This document shows, one piece after another, positions 43,883 through 53,901 of a stretch of DNA of 64,000 nt. The translations under genes were made by a program, and so were the position numbers. The notes beneath the pieces were generated by a model. It was not told the origin of the DNA, ran no database searches, and saw only the letters and a list, made by a program, of their open reading frames with translations. The stretch is from positions 124,001-188,000 of the forward strand of contig CAJQUW010007737.1 of assembly GCA_907163375.1 (NCBI GenBank), read 5' to 3'. The stretch's first letter is position 1. Every line of letters begins with the position of its first letter. Origin of the DNA: Prostheceraeus crozeri (Eukaryota > Platyhelminthes > Polycladida > Euryleptidae).

Positions 43883-45831
43883 TTACATGGGGAATAATTT
43901 GTTACGAAGTCCCTCATTCAAAACTGCTAAGGCCTCAACGGCATCAGGTTTTAATGAGCTCCTTTTCTCTGTAAGTATACCCTTTGTGATGCTGAAGTGG
44001 CGTTCATTCTCGCCGCTGGATGCTTGTATCACATAGATTTGTCTGCTGACCTTTGATAAAATAGGAAACTTTTCTTCATTTGATTTTCAATATGACAAAG
44101 GATTATCTCCATCATAGCCTTCATGTATATCTGCTTTCGTGTATTTTTCGAACTCCACGTCGAAGTTAGAAAAATTTGTCAAACAATTTGGGAGTGTAGG
44201 CGGGACTTCAAGTTTCAGTGCAGCGAATGGATCCAATCTGGGGTTTTTTTTGCGAAGGACCAGCTTCCATGACATTATCGTAATCAAGAGTGGTGCGGTC
44301 ATCACAGGGACATGCATGTAGGCCTACTGTTATTTTCTCTTGTGACATCTGTCTGATACCATTTGAGGCGTCTTTGATCATAACAGAACGATCACTTGCG
44401 TTAGGTACAAAATTCAATTTGGAAAATGATGGATCAAGGACGGCTGCGATTGTATGCAATGTGTTCACATCAGGCCAGTACTTCAGCAGCATATATTTTC
44501 TCAGATTTGCTTTCAAGGTAGAGATGACTGAATGTTCATCCGGATCGACGCTGCAGATGTGATCTACGACGAGGTAGTATGTCGGGAGAACTGTTTGTAG
44601 ACTCGGCCTATCAGCAGATTCGAGCTTGTCGAAGATTCCGTCGAATTGACGAGAGAAAACTCCTAACTCGGTCACTAGCGCAAAAGAAATCGATTCTAAA
44701 CGATTATCCTCATTTCGTCGTTGAAGTTCAGCTCGAAGTGCGGAAAAAGAATCCGCAAGACTGCTGTATACATTACCAAACCCACGCCACGGACGCGTTT
44801 GAGAAAATTTCTTCAAAGTTTTCGGCAATTTTTCTTGCAATCCCGATGTCTGATTTGCGCATCTTGCAAGGTCTTTGATGGCGATTTCCATTTCTTGTAC
44901 GTATGGCTTCTCGTCCTTCGTGGCATTCCATGCGTTAGTCAAAACAGTGGATAGACGGTGTGCCATACATTGCATTCTTGATTTCTCTCGAAGTGCACTG
45001 ACGATATTAGCGCCCTTGTCTGTAGTTATAGGCGTAATATCCTCACATAGTCCGTATGTTTGGAAGATATCACTGATTTCAGAGAGAATGTTCTTGGCAG
45101 TCTTTTTATCATGGGGAAAGACTTTACATCGAGCCATGAAATGTTTCACTTCATAAGAAGCATCCATCCAGAAAATGGACAGCTCCAGATACAAACGGTG
45201 AATGTGATCGTCAGTCCACAAATCTGCAGTACATGCGACTTCATCACAAGACACGGCACTGGATATTCTTTCTTTCATATGGTCAATGAATCTTTCAAAT
45301 GATTTCTTAACACAATCCCGAATAGTTTTTCTTCCATACCAGATATCATCTACAATCACGTTGCCGCACTTGTTACCGATTTCCATCATTGTTTTTGCAA
45401 GTTGTTTAAGTCCTTCATTTTCCACATCGCAAAAACTACGCATCCCGGAAATAACAAATATTGATTCTGAATCTTTCACTCGTTCTGCATCCGACTTTTC
45501 AAGGCGTTTATGTCTGGTGTATTCAGGATTGACTTTGATAGTAGTCTGTCTTGCACGGTCACCAGCAGTTTCTTCTCTAGGTAGACAAGTGTCCCAGTGT
45601 CTTTTGAGAGCACTTACTCCCCAGCTTTCACGAGTTCCGTCCTCCTTGACTTTGCTGTGAGTGCGGATCACCGTTGCAGGCCACCCAACATGGTAATCGT
45701 TGTGTTGTGCCATCCGATAATGTCTCAACAATATGCGCCACATTTTCCCTTGATTTGTCTTCTGATAGTGTTAATTTACGCGTTGACAATTTCATCTGAA
45801 TCTGTTTATCAGTAATATTGTCTGTATCCAT
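43883..45831 (-). pseudogene. hAT transposase pseudogene
   Basis: A 511-codon frame (44208-45743) covers most of a hAT transposase. A partial BED-type finger (WGVSALKRHWDTC) comes first. The RNase-H-like domain follows with EVACTADLWTDDHIHRLYLE, LCEDITPITTDKGANIVSAL and MQCMAHRLSTVLTNAW (the C/H-A-H motif), then the insertion domain and HTIAAVLDPSFSKL. A frameshift near 44235, in an A-run (T8 on the plus strand), moves to the frame of FAALKLEVPPTLP. A TGA at 44092 replaces the Trp in SYW-KSNEEKFP, after which VIQASSGENERHFS and the C-terminal dimerisation region continue to TAA at 43883. A second frame change lies near 45730. The terminal repeats of this hAT copy were not resolved. Confidence 0.85.
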
Positions 45832-47200
45832 CTCATACGCATAAGATAGGATGCCGAAGCGTAGACAAAGAACAGCGAACGTCGAAGTACGATGCGTAGA
45901 TATTGAACAGTGGACGGAAGCAGACTGACAATTACTAGAAGACGGACGGCCAATATTAAATTGTTCGATTCGTCTGGCACAGCAGACAGTATACGAGTAA
46001 TGAATAAGACTAAACGGCTAGCTGAGTGAGTGGCGAATGACAATAAGGGTCCATTACGTACAAGCTTGCGTACAAGTTATTTGTTGCTGCGCGGTAGGGT
46101 CGGCACCAGGGATTGCAATCCCTAGTCGGCACTCCTGCTAATAAGGCGCCATTGAATTCTGAGGCAGTCAAGCCGTTGAACAAAATAGTTGTCTACACGA
46201 GCCGTATCACACTGAATCAAAACAGGGGGACGCGTGCGTGCTGACATCAAGGAATATGTTGACTCAGCCACGAGCTATCTTTGTCACGAGCCACATGATA
46301 AGTTTATGAACCACGTGAATTCATTATAAACTTGATGAGTGATCTGATTCTGATATGCTAATGAATCCCAGCTATGGTTTATGTTTCAATCAATGAGTCA
46401 GGATTAAATCGGTTATCAATTATATAGGCTACTTAAAAAATCCAGTAATGTTGAGATGTTCGAATTTTAATCCAAATCGATGTTCGAATCGAAATAAAAT
46501 CAGCCAAAAAAGTCCATCAACTTGTAAAGCCGGCCTTGGTAATTAGGCCGGGCCGGGCCGGTTTTCATATTGCGGCCGGGGCCGGCCCGGCCACCGGCCT
46601 CGGCGGCCGGCTTCCAGCTCTGTACCTACTTACAAATGACATGATACATAAGATAAATATGGAGATCTTGTGCTCAATTTTGTGAGTTCATTACAGATAC
46701 TTTAGTTAGTCAAAATACAGCAGTTCAGAGAGCTATGAATGATGTATGCAGATACGTTGGTTAGATCAGTTGAATATTACGGCTTAAGTTATTTAATGTT
46801 TCTTGTTTGTAGTTATGTAATCAAGAACTAATTTATCCAATTGCGTGACTGGATGGGAATTGATACGAAGCAAGTGTTAGATTAAAATTTTGTTCAATCA
46901 GAGATTTTTTAGTCATTTCTCATAGTTCACTACACCTTGTGTCAATTGACAGCAGTTAAAGTTTTCTTCACGAAACAAACAGCACTCAGGCCCACTTAAT
47001 TGTCATCAATAATGTTCATCATTTCTCCCCTCTTCAAATTGCTGTTTGAAAATTAAACAACCAGCTTATTATGAACCGAAGTCTCCATAATGAATACCCG
47101 TACCTGTTTATTGATGAAAGTGGGAGCTAGCTCTACTAGAAGCAACAGTTATTGTAGGAAAATTACAAAAAATGATTCATAAATTCAGTCTGTGAAACCA
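45832..47200. other. Spacer with G+C-rich palindromic block
   Basis: Positions 46540-46622 are strikingly G+C-rich and self-complementary (ggccgggccgggccgg facing ccggcccggcc), ending ggcggccggcttccagctct. A smaller palindrome agggattgcaatccct is at 46109-46124. Both look like transposon termini, possibly of the hAT copy, whose left end might be the ccggggccggct block near 43065. No gene in the remainder. Confidence 0.5.
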
Positions 47201-48410
47201 TTAGAACATGACAAATTTCAGATACACTAATCCGGCGTTGCTGTAGGTTTGCGATATTGAAACCGAGTTTTCCCTGACGATGATCCATTTGGCCTTTGAA
47301 ATCATAGCTTTCTGATTTGTGACAGTTTCAGGCGTTCCAAAAAGAGATGATGCCAAGGATTTGTAGTTCCAAAAATCCCGGTAGGTCATTCGCCTGACAT
47401 TCAGTGGATTTTTGGGCTGAGCCGTCTTGATGATTCCTACCCATTTGTCTGGTGACATAACTGAGATTTTGCGACTCGCTCTCTCAATCGAAGAATGAAT
47501 AGAGTCGCCTTCATTTTGAGAATGTCCAGACTCGAAGAAGATGTGGTTGATTTCTTTTATTGACGTGCCTCGACGTAGAAAATCAAGAAAAGCGGCAATC
47601 AAAGTGTAGGATCGATTCTGAGACCCAGTAGCATCACTAAAACAAACAACTGCTTCATATCCCTCCTTAGCTTTTTCATGCATGTAATCCACTAAACATG
47701 TAGCGACCTCATCCATCCATGCCTTTGCCTGCCTGATCCTCGGACCAAAAGAAACAATCGCCTTTTGAGGTATTCAGGTCATACACAGCAAAATTCATGC
47801 AGTTCAAGCGTCGAGAATAATAAAAGACAGAGGTATCGCCCTTGGGACACACCAGTAGTCCTTCGAAATCGAAAACAATGGCAAGCAACTTGTGATATTT
47901 CCCTGAGAGTGCCTTATCCTCTTCCTTCCTTAACAGAGCTTCTTCTTTCCAAATCAAATACTGCTCTTGCTTTTCAAAAGCTTCTTTGTGTTTGGGATTT
48001 GGAGCATTTTTAAATTTTTCACAAGAAGCACATTGATCTTTCTTCGGATTGTGAATAGAGATGTTGGTCCCGTTGAAAGCATTCAGGAAAACCGAGTAGG
48101 ATCTTGGTTCCTCTCCTTTAGCTTCACGATCTTCTTTGTACAGTTCATAGCATTTTTGGATGGTGAAGTCTGGAGGTAAGTAAACTCTTTGTGAGTCATG
48201 CCTCGAGTAGTGGGAGGGCAACAGGGGCAAACTTTTCAGAAATGCGTCCATCAAGTATCGCTCTTCCATAAATGCGCCTGCATTCGGATGAGGATGCTTC
48301 CCTCTCTGATCTACATCTAGAATGCCACTTTCAGAGCTCTTAGAGAAAGCAGTTTTAATCCATTGCTGCGAAATTCCCAATGTGTCTACATAGAATTTCT
48401 GACACACCTG

Positions 48411-49340
48411 GGGCCAATTTTACTAAACTACAGTTTCTGTAAATTGTAAATCTATAGGATACAACTGTAAAAATTTCATTTTATCAATCATAGCTCCTGT
48501 TTCTGCAGTCTGTAAATCTGTAAACAGAATTCGGTGATTTCTGTTTTATCAAGCAAATTACAGTGTGACGTTGTGCCAGTCTGTAGCCTTTAAGTGACAG
48601 CCCTTCGAAGGAGGGTATATTTGTGAAATGGACGGTTTTGATCCGGTTATCGACATGCAAGGGTTAAATAGAGGTCGGCGCCGCCTGGAGGTTACTGGTA
48701 CTCTCCGCCGCTTCCTCCATCGCATCGACTTCCGCCGATAAAGGTCCGCAAACCGACTCATTGGATGGAATGGCTACGACGACTGGCGAGTCTTTACCAA
48801 TAAAAGCAAGCAGCAAGTCATCTATGTCACTGAGCTTCGCACATGCTTCGTTGCCAGCTCCGGATCTCATGGCTCTCTTGTCGATTTTGCGCATTGTTGA
48901 ATGACGCAGATTCTGGAACTCTTGGTCCCGAAGTTGATCCAAGGAGCCCGCAAATCCGTTGGCTTGTAATAAAAGATGGATTTCTTTCCAAACATCGTCC
49001 TTCTTCTTCTTACCGTCACTAGAAGATTGAAATTTCCGCTGCAAAACGGCTTTGTGCTTATTTAATTCCGTCAGGAATAAAGTCTTTTGTGGGACAGTTA
49101 ACATAATAATCACGCTGACAGCTGGACAAGAAACAAAGCAACAAGCTCGCCGAGCTTCTTATAGCTTCTATACATGTCACGTGAAGATCATAGTTTACAG
49201 TGCCTCGTCACAGAATACAGCTTACAGTTTGACAAAATTTTTTTGATAAAATGCATTCTTACAGATCTGTAAACTGCAACTGTAACACTGTGACTGTAAA
49301 ACTGTAAATTACAGTTACTGTAGTTTGATAAAATCGGCCC
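48411..49340 (-). mobile_element. 930-bp Harbinger-type element with Myb-like gene only
   Basis: The ends are gggccaattttactaaacta and the inverse of tagtttgataaaatcggccc, ~23 bases with three mismatches. CTG flanks both sides (48408-48410 and 49341-49343), a 3-bp duplication as in PIF/Harbinger elements. Subterminal ctgtaaa/tttacag motifs are reiterated at both ends. It carries a Myb/SANT-like gene but no transposase. Removing it with one CTG leaves the DUF7869-like frame continuous across the joint. Confidence 0.85.
48664..49104 (-). CDS. Myb/SANT-like DNA-binding protein
   Basis: 146 residues from the ATG at 49104. TLFLTELNKHKAVLQRKFQS, then KKKDDVWKEIHLLLQANGFA and LDQLRDQEFQNLRHSTMRKI form the three-helix Myb/SANT-like domain that Harbinger elements use as a transposition cofactor (spaced aromatic residues, with QLR at the start of the third helix). 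The C-terminal ~60 residues are acidic (SDIDDLLLAFIG). The frame has no breaks, so it could be expressed. The element has no transposase of its own, so a partner would have to come from another locus. Confidence 0.7.
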   Translation of the reverse strand: MLTVPQKTLFLTELNKHKAVLQRKFQSSSDGKKKKDDVWKEIHLLLQANGFAGSLDQLRDQEFQNLRHSTMRKIDKRAMRSGAGNEACAKLSDIDDLLLAFIGKDSPVVVAIPSNESVCGPLSAEVDAMEEAAESTSNLQAAPTSI

Positions 49341-49960
49341 CTGAACAAGCATTTCGTCCTTATAAAAGAAATGGCGGAATGTCTTCTTTCTTCTACTGTG
49401 TTCTTCTGTTGTTATCCTCTCTGGTTTGTCATCCTGAGAAGTTTGAATGATGAAATTTCTTTGCAAATTTGTTTCTCCTAAATTCCAAAAGTTTGCGAAT
49501 ATATCGCTTCGTTCATTCTTTGCAAATTTATTGTGACATTGTCTAGGGCATTTCCTTTGGTGATTGCGACCGGCATCCAATTTTCATACTTTGCTTGGGC
49601 ATCACTTGGCCTCTATATGTTACATATTCTTCTCCTCTACACTTTTCCTCTTGTCTTCGATCTTGCGATAAACCCTTTTCTTGGACGTCCTCTTTCAGCT
49701 TTAATATAAATATTGGACCCATCTGCAGTAGCGACACCATGAGTACTTTCGTCATGTTCGTACGTCGGATCTTCATCGGAATTTTCATCCAGTTCATCAG
49801 AAGGATAATCCGTTATTCTAATTTTCCGAGGCCGAGATCGAGTAACAGAGGATCGACTGTAGGATGCTTCTAAGCCGTTGTCTATGCCCTCACTATCGTC
49901 GTCATTGTCACTTCTCGCCAATTCATTTGCAAGCGAATTTTCACTCCAACGTTTAGGCAT

Positions 49961-50640
49961 GGCTGATCAACAGATAATGAACATCGAATAACACTAAACA
50001 ACTCAAAGATATTTTTTTCAAACAGCCAATACATAGCAACAACATGTCATTGCATTGATATTGCAGATACACAGCAGTAAGCGGACACCTGCATCTGATG
50101 TCTTCCCACGCACTATACATCGTCTCGTTGATGAGAATCTGATCAAATATCTATGCCCTCAAGCAGCAGCAGAGCATAATGACAAAAGTCAAGGGGGAAA
50201 TTAGATCACAATTTGCAGGCGCAAATTGCAGATGAGGAGTTGGACTTGGCAAAAGCAATGTTTTCAAAAGAAGCACTGCGCATATAATGTGACATCAAAT
50301 ACAAGACCACTACCTGTACATCCAATGTTTCTCGAAAAACAACATTTTCAGAGGTACTTTCAGCTTAACTAGATATTTGAATAGGCTTCTACCAAGCAGA
50401 TACGATAGTTTGTCAGTAATGGATAGAGAACGACACATTTGTAGATATTCTGTCTAACTAACGTAACTGACAGTTACGAATTTACGACACGAATTTGTAA
50501 AATTGCAGATACGTTATTTCGTTAAAAATCATTCCCATGATTACTAATTGAAATGTCAAAATGTTTTATAGCCCTAAATGAAGACTGACCCTGACACATC
50601 CAACATACAAAAATACGAAAATCGAAAAATTTCAGAATAG
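49961..50640. other. 3'-side interior of the 7.7-kb element
   Basis: No gene. A partial echo of the terminal repeat (ctaactaacgtaactgacag) lies at 50451-50470, resembling ctaactaacataactaac next to the left end, so it may be a subterminal repeat. Confidence 0.5.
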
Positions 50641-50662
50641 TTAGTTAGTCAAAATAGCGTCG

Positions 50663-51345
50663 ATATGTCGTAAACCTCCCCCCAAGCGGCAGCTACTCTT
50701 CGGAACATGCTTTTTATGCTATCATCGCAAACATTCATCAGCGCATCACTCCGACACCAATCATTCAAAACGGAGTTGATCAGTGTCACTTATCGCTTCA
50801 AACATATCTCGGAAACATTTTTGGACCTCCATTGCATTTCAACATGTCAATATCCACAGTAGCTTTTTCTGAAATATTTGACAATAAGTTTTGAAGGCTA
50901 TTCTATAAGCATGAAATCTTTGATTAGGGATTCCGGTCCTTCGTTACAAGACTTGGCTACTGTGTGGTCCCAAAATGATGTTGTGTGACTGTTCGCAACA
51001 ATGGCTAGCATCAATACAAAGCTTTAAATTTTGAGACAAAAATACATGTAAAAATGTGTCTGAATTATCTCCAAAATTACCTGTTATGACTCCAAAATGA
51101 CTCTGAAAGTTATTTTCCAATCAAAAGATGCATATTTCGACCAGTTGAAAGCATATTCCCAGAAAAACATCAGTGCTACTTCCTTATATGTCGTAAATCT
51201 CCCCCCAAGCGGCAGCTGCTATTTGGGGCATGCTTTTTATGCTCTCCTCTCAAACATTCATCAGCACATCACTCCGACACCAATCATTCAAAACGGAGTT
51301 GATCATTGTCACTTATTGCTTCAAACATATCCCGGAAACATTTTC
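50663..51345. repeat. Composite-repeat modules, copies C and D
   Basis: 50667-51075 carries cctccccccaagcggcagct, ctttttatgctatcatcgca and the gcatttcaacatgtcaatat module. At about 51080 it switches to the tttccaatcaaaagatg module, followed by the uninterrupted ccttatatgtcgtaaatctc site and a second, shorter copy of the 5' module to 51345. This second copy is the empty-site reference for the transposon at 42979. Confidence 0.85.
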
Positions 51346-51441
51346 TGTCGGATTGAGGTCTAGGCTATTATACGGCCAGTCCAAAAAGGTTGATGTGATG
51401 TCGTTGGAGGAGATGCATAGATATATGTCTATGTTATATGC

Positions 51442-53229
51442 GATAGAAAGTCTATAAGTATAATAGTGCAAAATTAATTTGTTGTGTGCGTTTCGTGGGG
51501 TAGTTCTTTCTGCAATGTGTTTTATTGAATTTTCCCATCCAAATTTCCGTTAGGAAAAATGATTGGATATACCATTGGATCGATAGATAAGATATATTTT
51601 TCAATGGCTTGTTCTTAGGATAAACGACAACATATCTATCAGATTGAAGACAACACCTTCACCAACAAATACGACGGCATTTCGTCAAGTCGTGGGTCAT
51701 TGTAGGTCCTATGATAAGGATGAAAAATCAATTTCACCTCCCACGACATGCCGTTATTTGTCTGATCAGATGCATTTATGCGCTCTACTTTATTCAGATG
51801 TTTGTATGCGCCTGCATTAGGATTGTAATAAGACAAAAATTTTAAAATCAAATGTAGCAAAATGAAAATATGAAAAGTAGGTTCTCTCTCATTTTTATGA
51901 AGTTTTATTGAATGATAATAATAGACGCGTTTTGTCTAGACACAGACAATCTCACGGGTTAAATTGTCGGTTTCTGAGACTCAGCAGAAAAAGTGCACGA
52001 TGTCATGAAAATGCATTAAATAGCAATGGCTTTAGTAAAACTGACATGTATGGTATAAATGCAAATACAAAATATAACGTTGAGGATGACGTGATTTTGA
52101 ACCTTTATTTTGTGGTCGATGGTTTTTTGAGAAAATTCAATGGTGAAATGAAAAATGAGTGCGATGCTCCAATGCGTGTCACTAGAAAACCTGGAGTAAA
52201 GCTTGTTTCATGTTTTAGAAAAATCGAATAAAAATGCTTGGTCGTGTAGTATTTGTAAAAACATTGGCTACTCAAAGTATAGCTGCAAAAGTAAATATTT
52301 TATTTATGAATTTTCTTGCTAAATATGTCACCAGAGTTACATGGTCAAACGTGTCGTCCATTTCAAGTTCGCTATATAGAACGCTATATGAGTGTAGTTC
52401 ACGGTATGAAGACCTGAAGAGTGAACTTAGTGAGCATTCGATGAAAGCCTTCAGTGATAAAGTGATGACCATTAAAAATTTCGACTCCAAAATTATTGAT
52501 CAACAACTGGCAGCGATTACTGCTAGGAATATTGAATTCCACTACATTGCGAGGAACATGCCAAAAATAGTAGACGTCATGAGATGACCAGATGATCTTC
52601 TTTCACTGAGTGATTTATGTATAAAAAACACTTATAAAGCGACAATTTAACCCTTGAGACTCCGTGGGGTGACTCGCATCTTTATCATTCAATAAAGCGT
52701 CGTAAAAGAACTTGCTTTTCCTATTTTCATCATGAGTGACCTCCCGTATTGTCAACTCTATCTATGTTCTTAGGATAAACGACATCAACAATTTATTGGT
52801 GAAATAACTTTCAACTACAGTGAATTGCTGAAAGACAGTTTCTGATAGAAAGTCTATAAATATGATATTGCAAAATTGTAGGTCTGTTATACACGTATCG
52901 TGGAGTGTCTCTTTCTGCAATGTGTTTTATTGAATCGTCCCATCCAAATTTTCCATTAGGAAATATAATTGGATAGACCATTGGATCGATAGATAAGATA
53001 TATTTTTCAATGGCTTGTTCTTAGGATAAACGACAATATGGGGGGCACCATCTTCACCAACAAATACGACGGCACTTCGGCAATTCATGACTCATTGTAG
53101 GTCTTCTGATTAGGATGAAAAATCAATTTCTCCTCCCTCGAATACCGTTATTTGTCTGATCAGATAAAGTTTTGCGCTCTACTTGGTGCAAATGTTAGTA
53201 TGTGGTTGCATTAGGATTGCGATAAGATG
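51442..53229. repeat. Pair of ~390-bp direct repeats, 1.4 kb apart
   Basis: 51442-51832 and 52844-53229 are direct repeats (about 85-90%), sharing gatagaaagtctata, tggatcgatagataagatat, caatggcttgttcttaggat and tttgtctgatcagat. About 1 kb lies between them. This could be a degenerate element with direct terminal repeats or a tandem duplication of a ~1.4-kb unit. No TG...CA boundaries or priming site were recognised. 53230-53900 has no gene. Confidence 0.7.
51908..52587 (+). CDS. Two adjacent unknown frames
   Basis: The frames at 51908-52231 (107 codons) and 52234-52587 (117 codons) are nearly contiguous, separated only by a stop and two bases, and lie between the direct repeats. The second reads SSLYRTLYECSSRYEDLKSE, then FSDKVMTIKNFDSKIIDQQL, a balanced helical composition. 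The first includes NLYFVVDGFLRKFNGEMKNE. They could be remnants of one gene broken by a stop. No domain was recognised, and chance cannot be ruled out. Confidence 0.25.
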
Positions 53230-53689
53230 CAATTTCCAAAATCAACTGTGACAAATCTTCTCCGCAACCATCGGACAATTTCGCTGCTCAGCCAAATTAC
53301 TCTCTAAAAAAGTAAAGTTGTCCGAACTGCCGAGGAAAATTCAGAAGTCAGAAGTCAGAAACGTTTATCTTTCAAAAATGAAAACACGTTCATTATCATG
53401 ATGATTACAAATTATGATGCACATGACAATTTGTGATGATATCTATTTACAATTTCGAGATGAGACAATGAAATGATAGCTGAGATGAAAAAATATCAGT
53501 CACGCTGGAAGGAGAGGACCTGCAAATGTAATTCACCATTTGATGCATCAATTTCTAATAATGGTCAGGAGATATTAGTTGAATAACATAAACGGCATGA
53601 TGAAGTTAGTGTTATATTTAAGTATCAAGATTGGTAAATTCCTTTCCTAGTCGATTTGCAAAGTATAATCATAATTATTTATTGAACAT

Positions 53690-53850
53690 GAGGTCCGGAG
53701 CAGAAAAAGGGTCTTATTTATCATCATTACATATTTTAAAATAAATAAATGACTATCAAAGTTAAACTTACCTGTAATTCAGAGGAAAATCACGCGTTTT
53801 TAATCTTGCAAAATTGTACGTTGCTCCGGACCTCCTCGTTCAGCACGAAA
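53690..53850 (-). other. LINE 3' region with GAGGTCCGGAGC stem
   Basis: Downstream of ORF2 the minus strand has gaggtccggagc (53830-53841) and its inverse gctccggacctc (53692-53703), about 125 bases apart. Such a stem at a LINE 3' end can be a recognition structure for the polymerase. The exact 3' terminus and target duplication were not located. Confidence 0.45.
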
Positions 53851-53901
53851 ATGATTTAGACTGATCGTCGATAATCTTTCTCAATACGATGCATGTGAAT
53901 A

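Larger units (their letters stand above)
47201..49960 (-). pseudogene. DUF7869-like transposon protein, split and frameshifted
   Basis: The N terminus (49960-49640) is acidic and then has AT-hook-like GRPRKGF. After frameshifts, EEYVTYRGQVMPKQSMKIGC and KCPRQCHNKFAKNERSDIFA follow. The Harbinger-type insert (48411-49340) interrupts after KDEMLVQ, and the frame resumes with VCQKFYVDTLGISQQWIKTA. The downstream part has CASCEKF, then LLAIVFDFEGLLVC, VVCFSDATGSQNRSYTLIAA and INHIFFESGHSQNEGDSIHS, matching the DUF7869-type pattern (F-F-D ... SDNC-GQN ... GHS-ND-D--H). These suggest an RNase-H-like catalytic core. A 4-base duplication (ggatggatg) near 47710 breaks the frame. It is the best candidate for the outer element's transposase. 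Confidence 0.65.
42979..50662 (-). mobile_element. 7.68-kb DNA transposon, 4-bp ATAT duplication
   Basis: The left end cgacgctattttgactaact and the right end agttagtcaaaatagcgtcg are perfect inverted repeats over at least 23 bases. ATAT flanks both sides (42975-42978 and 50663-50666). The related uninterrupted copy at 51188-51205 reads ccttatatgtcg with a single ATAT, the expected empty site. Inside are a hAT pseudogene (43883-45831) and a DUF7869-like gene (47201-49960), the latter split by a Harbinger-type element. A 4-bp duplication excludes hAT, Harbinger, mariner and piggyBac as the outer element. Sola-type elements are reported with 4-bp duplications, so that is a working hypothesis. 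Confidence 0.75.

Noticed and set aside
44290-45815. Several plus-strand frames of 70-124 codons
   Set aside because: They lie opposite the hAT transposase pseudogene and are its antisense shadows.
42979-50662. The outer element is the hAT transposon itself
   Set aside because: The flanking duplication is 4 bp, confirmed by the empty site, whereas hAT elements make 8-bp duplications; the hAT pseudogene is more likely nested or passenger.
51442-53229. LTR retrotransposon
   Set aside because: The direct repeats lack recognisable TG...CA ends, a primer-binding site or polypurine tract, and no gag or pol motif lies between them.
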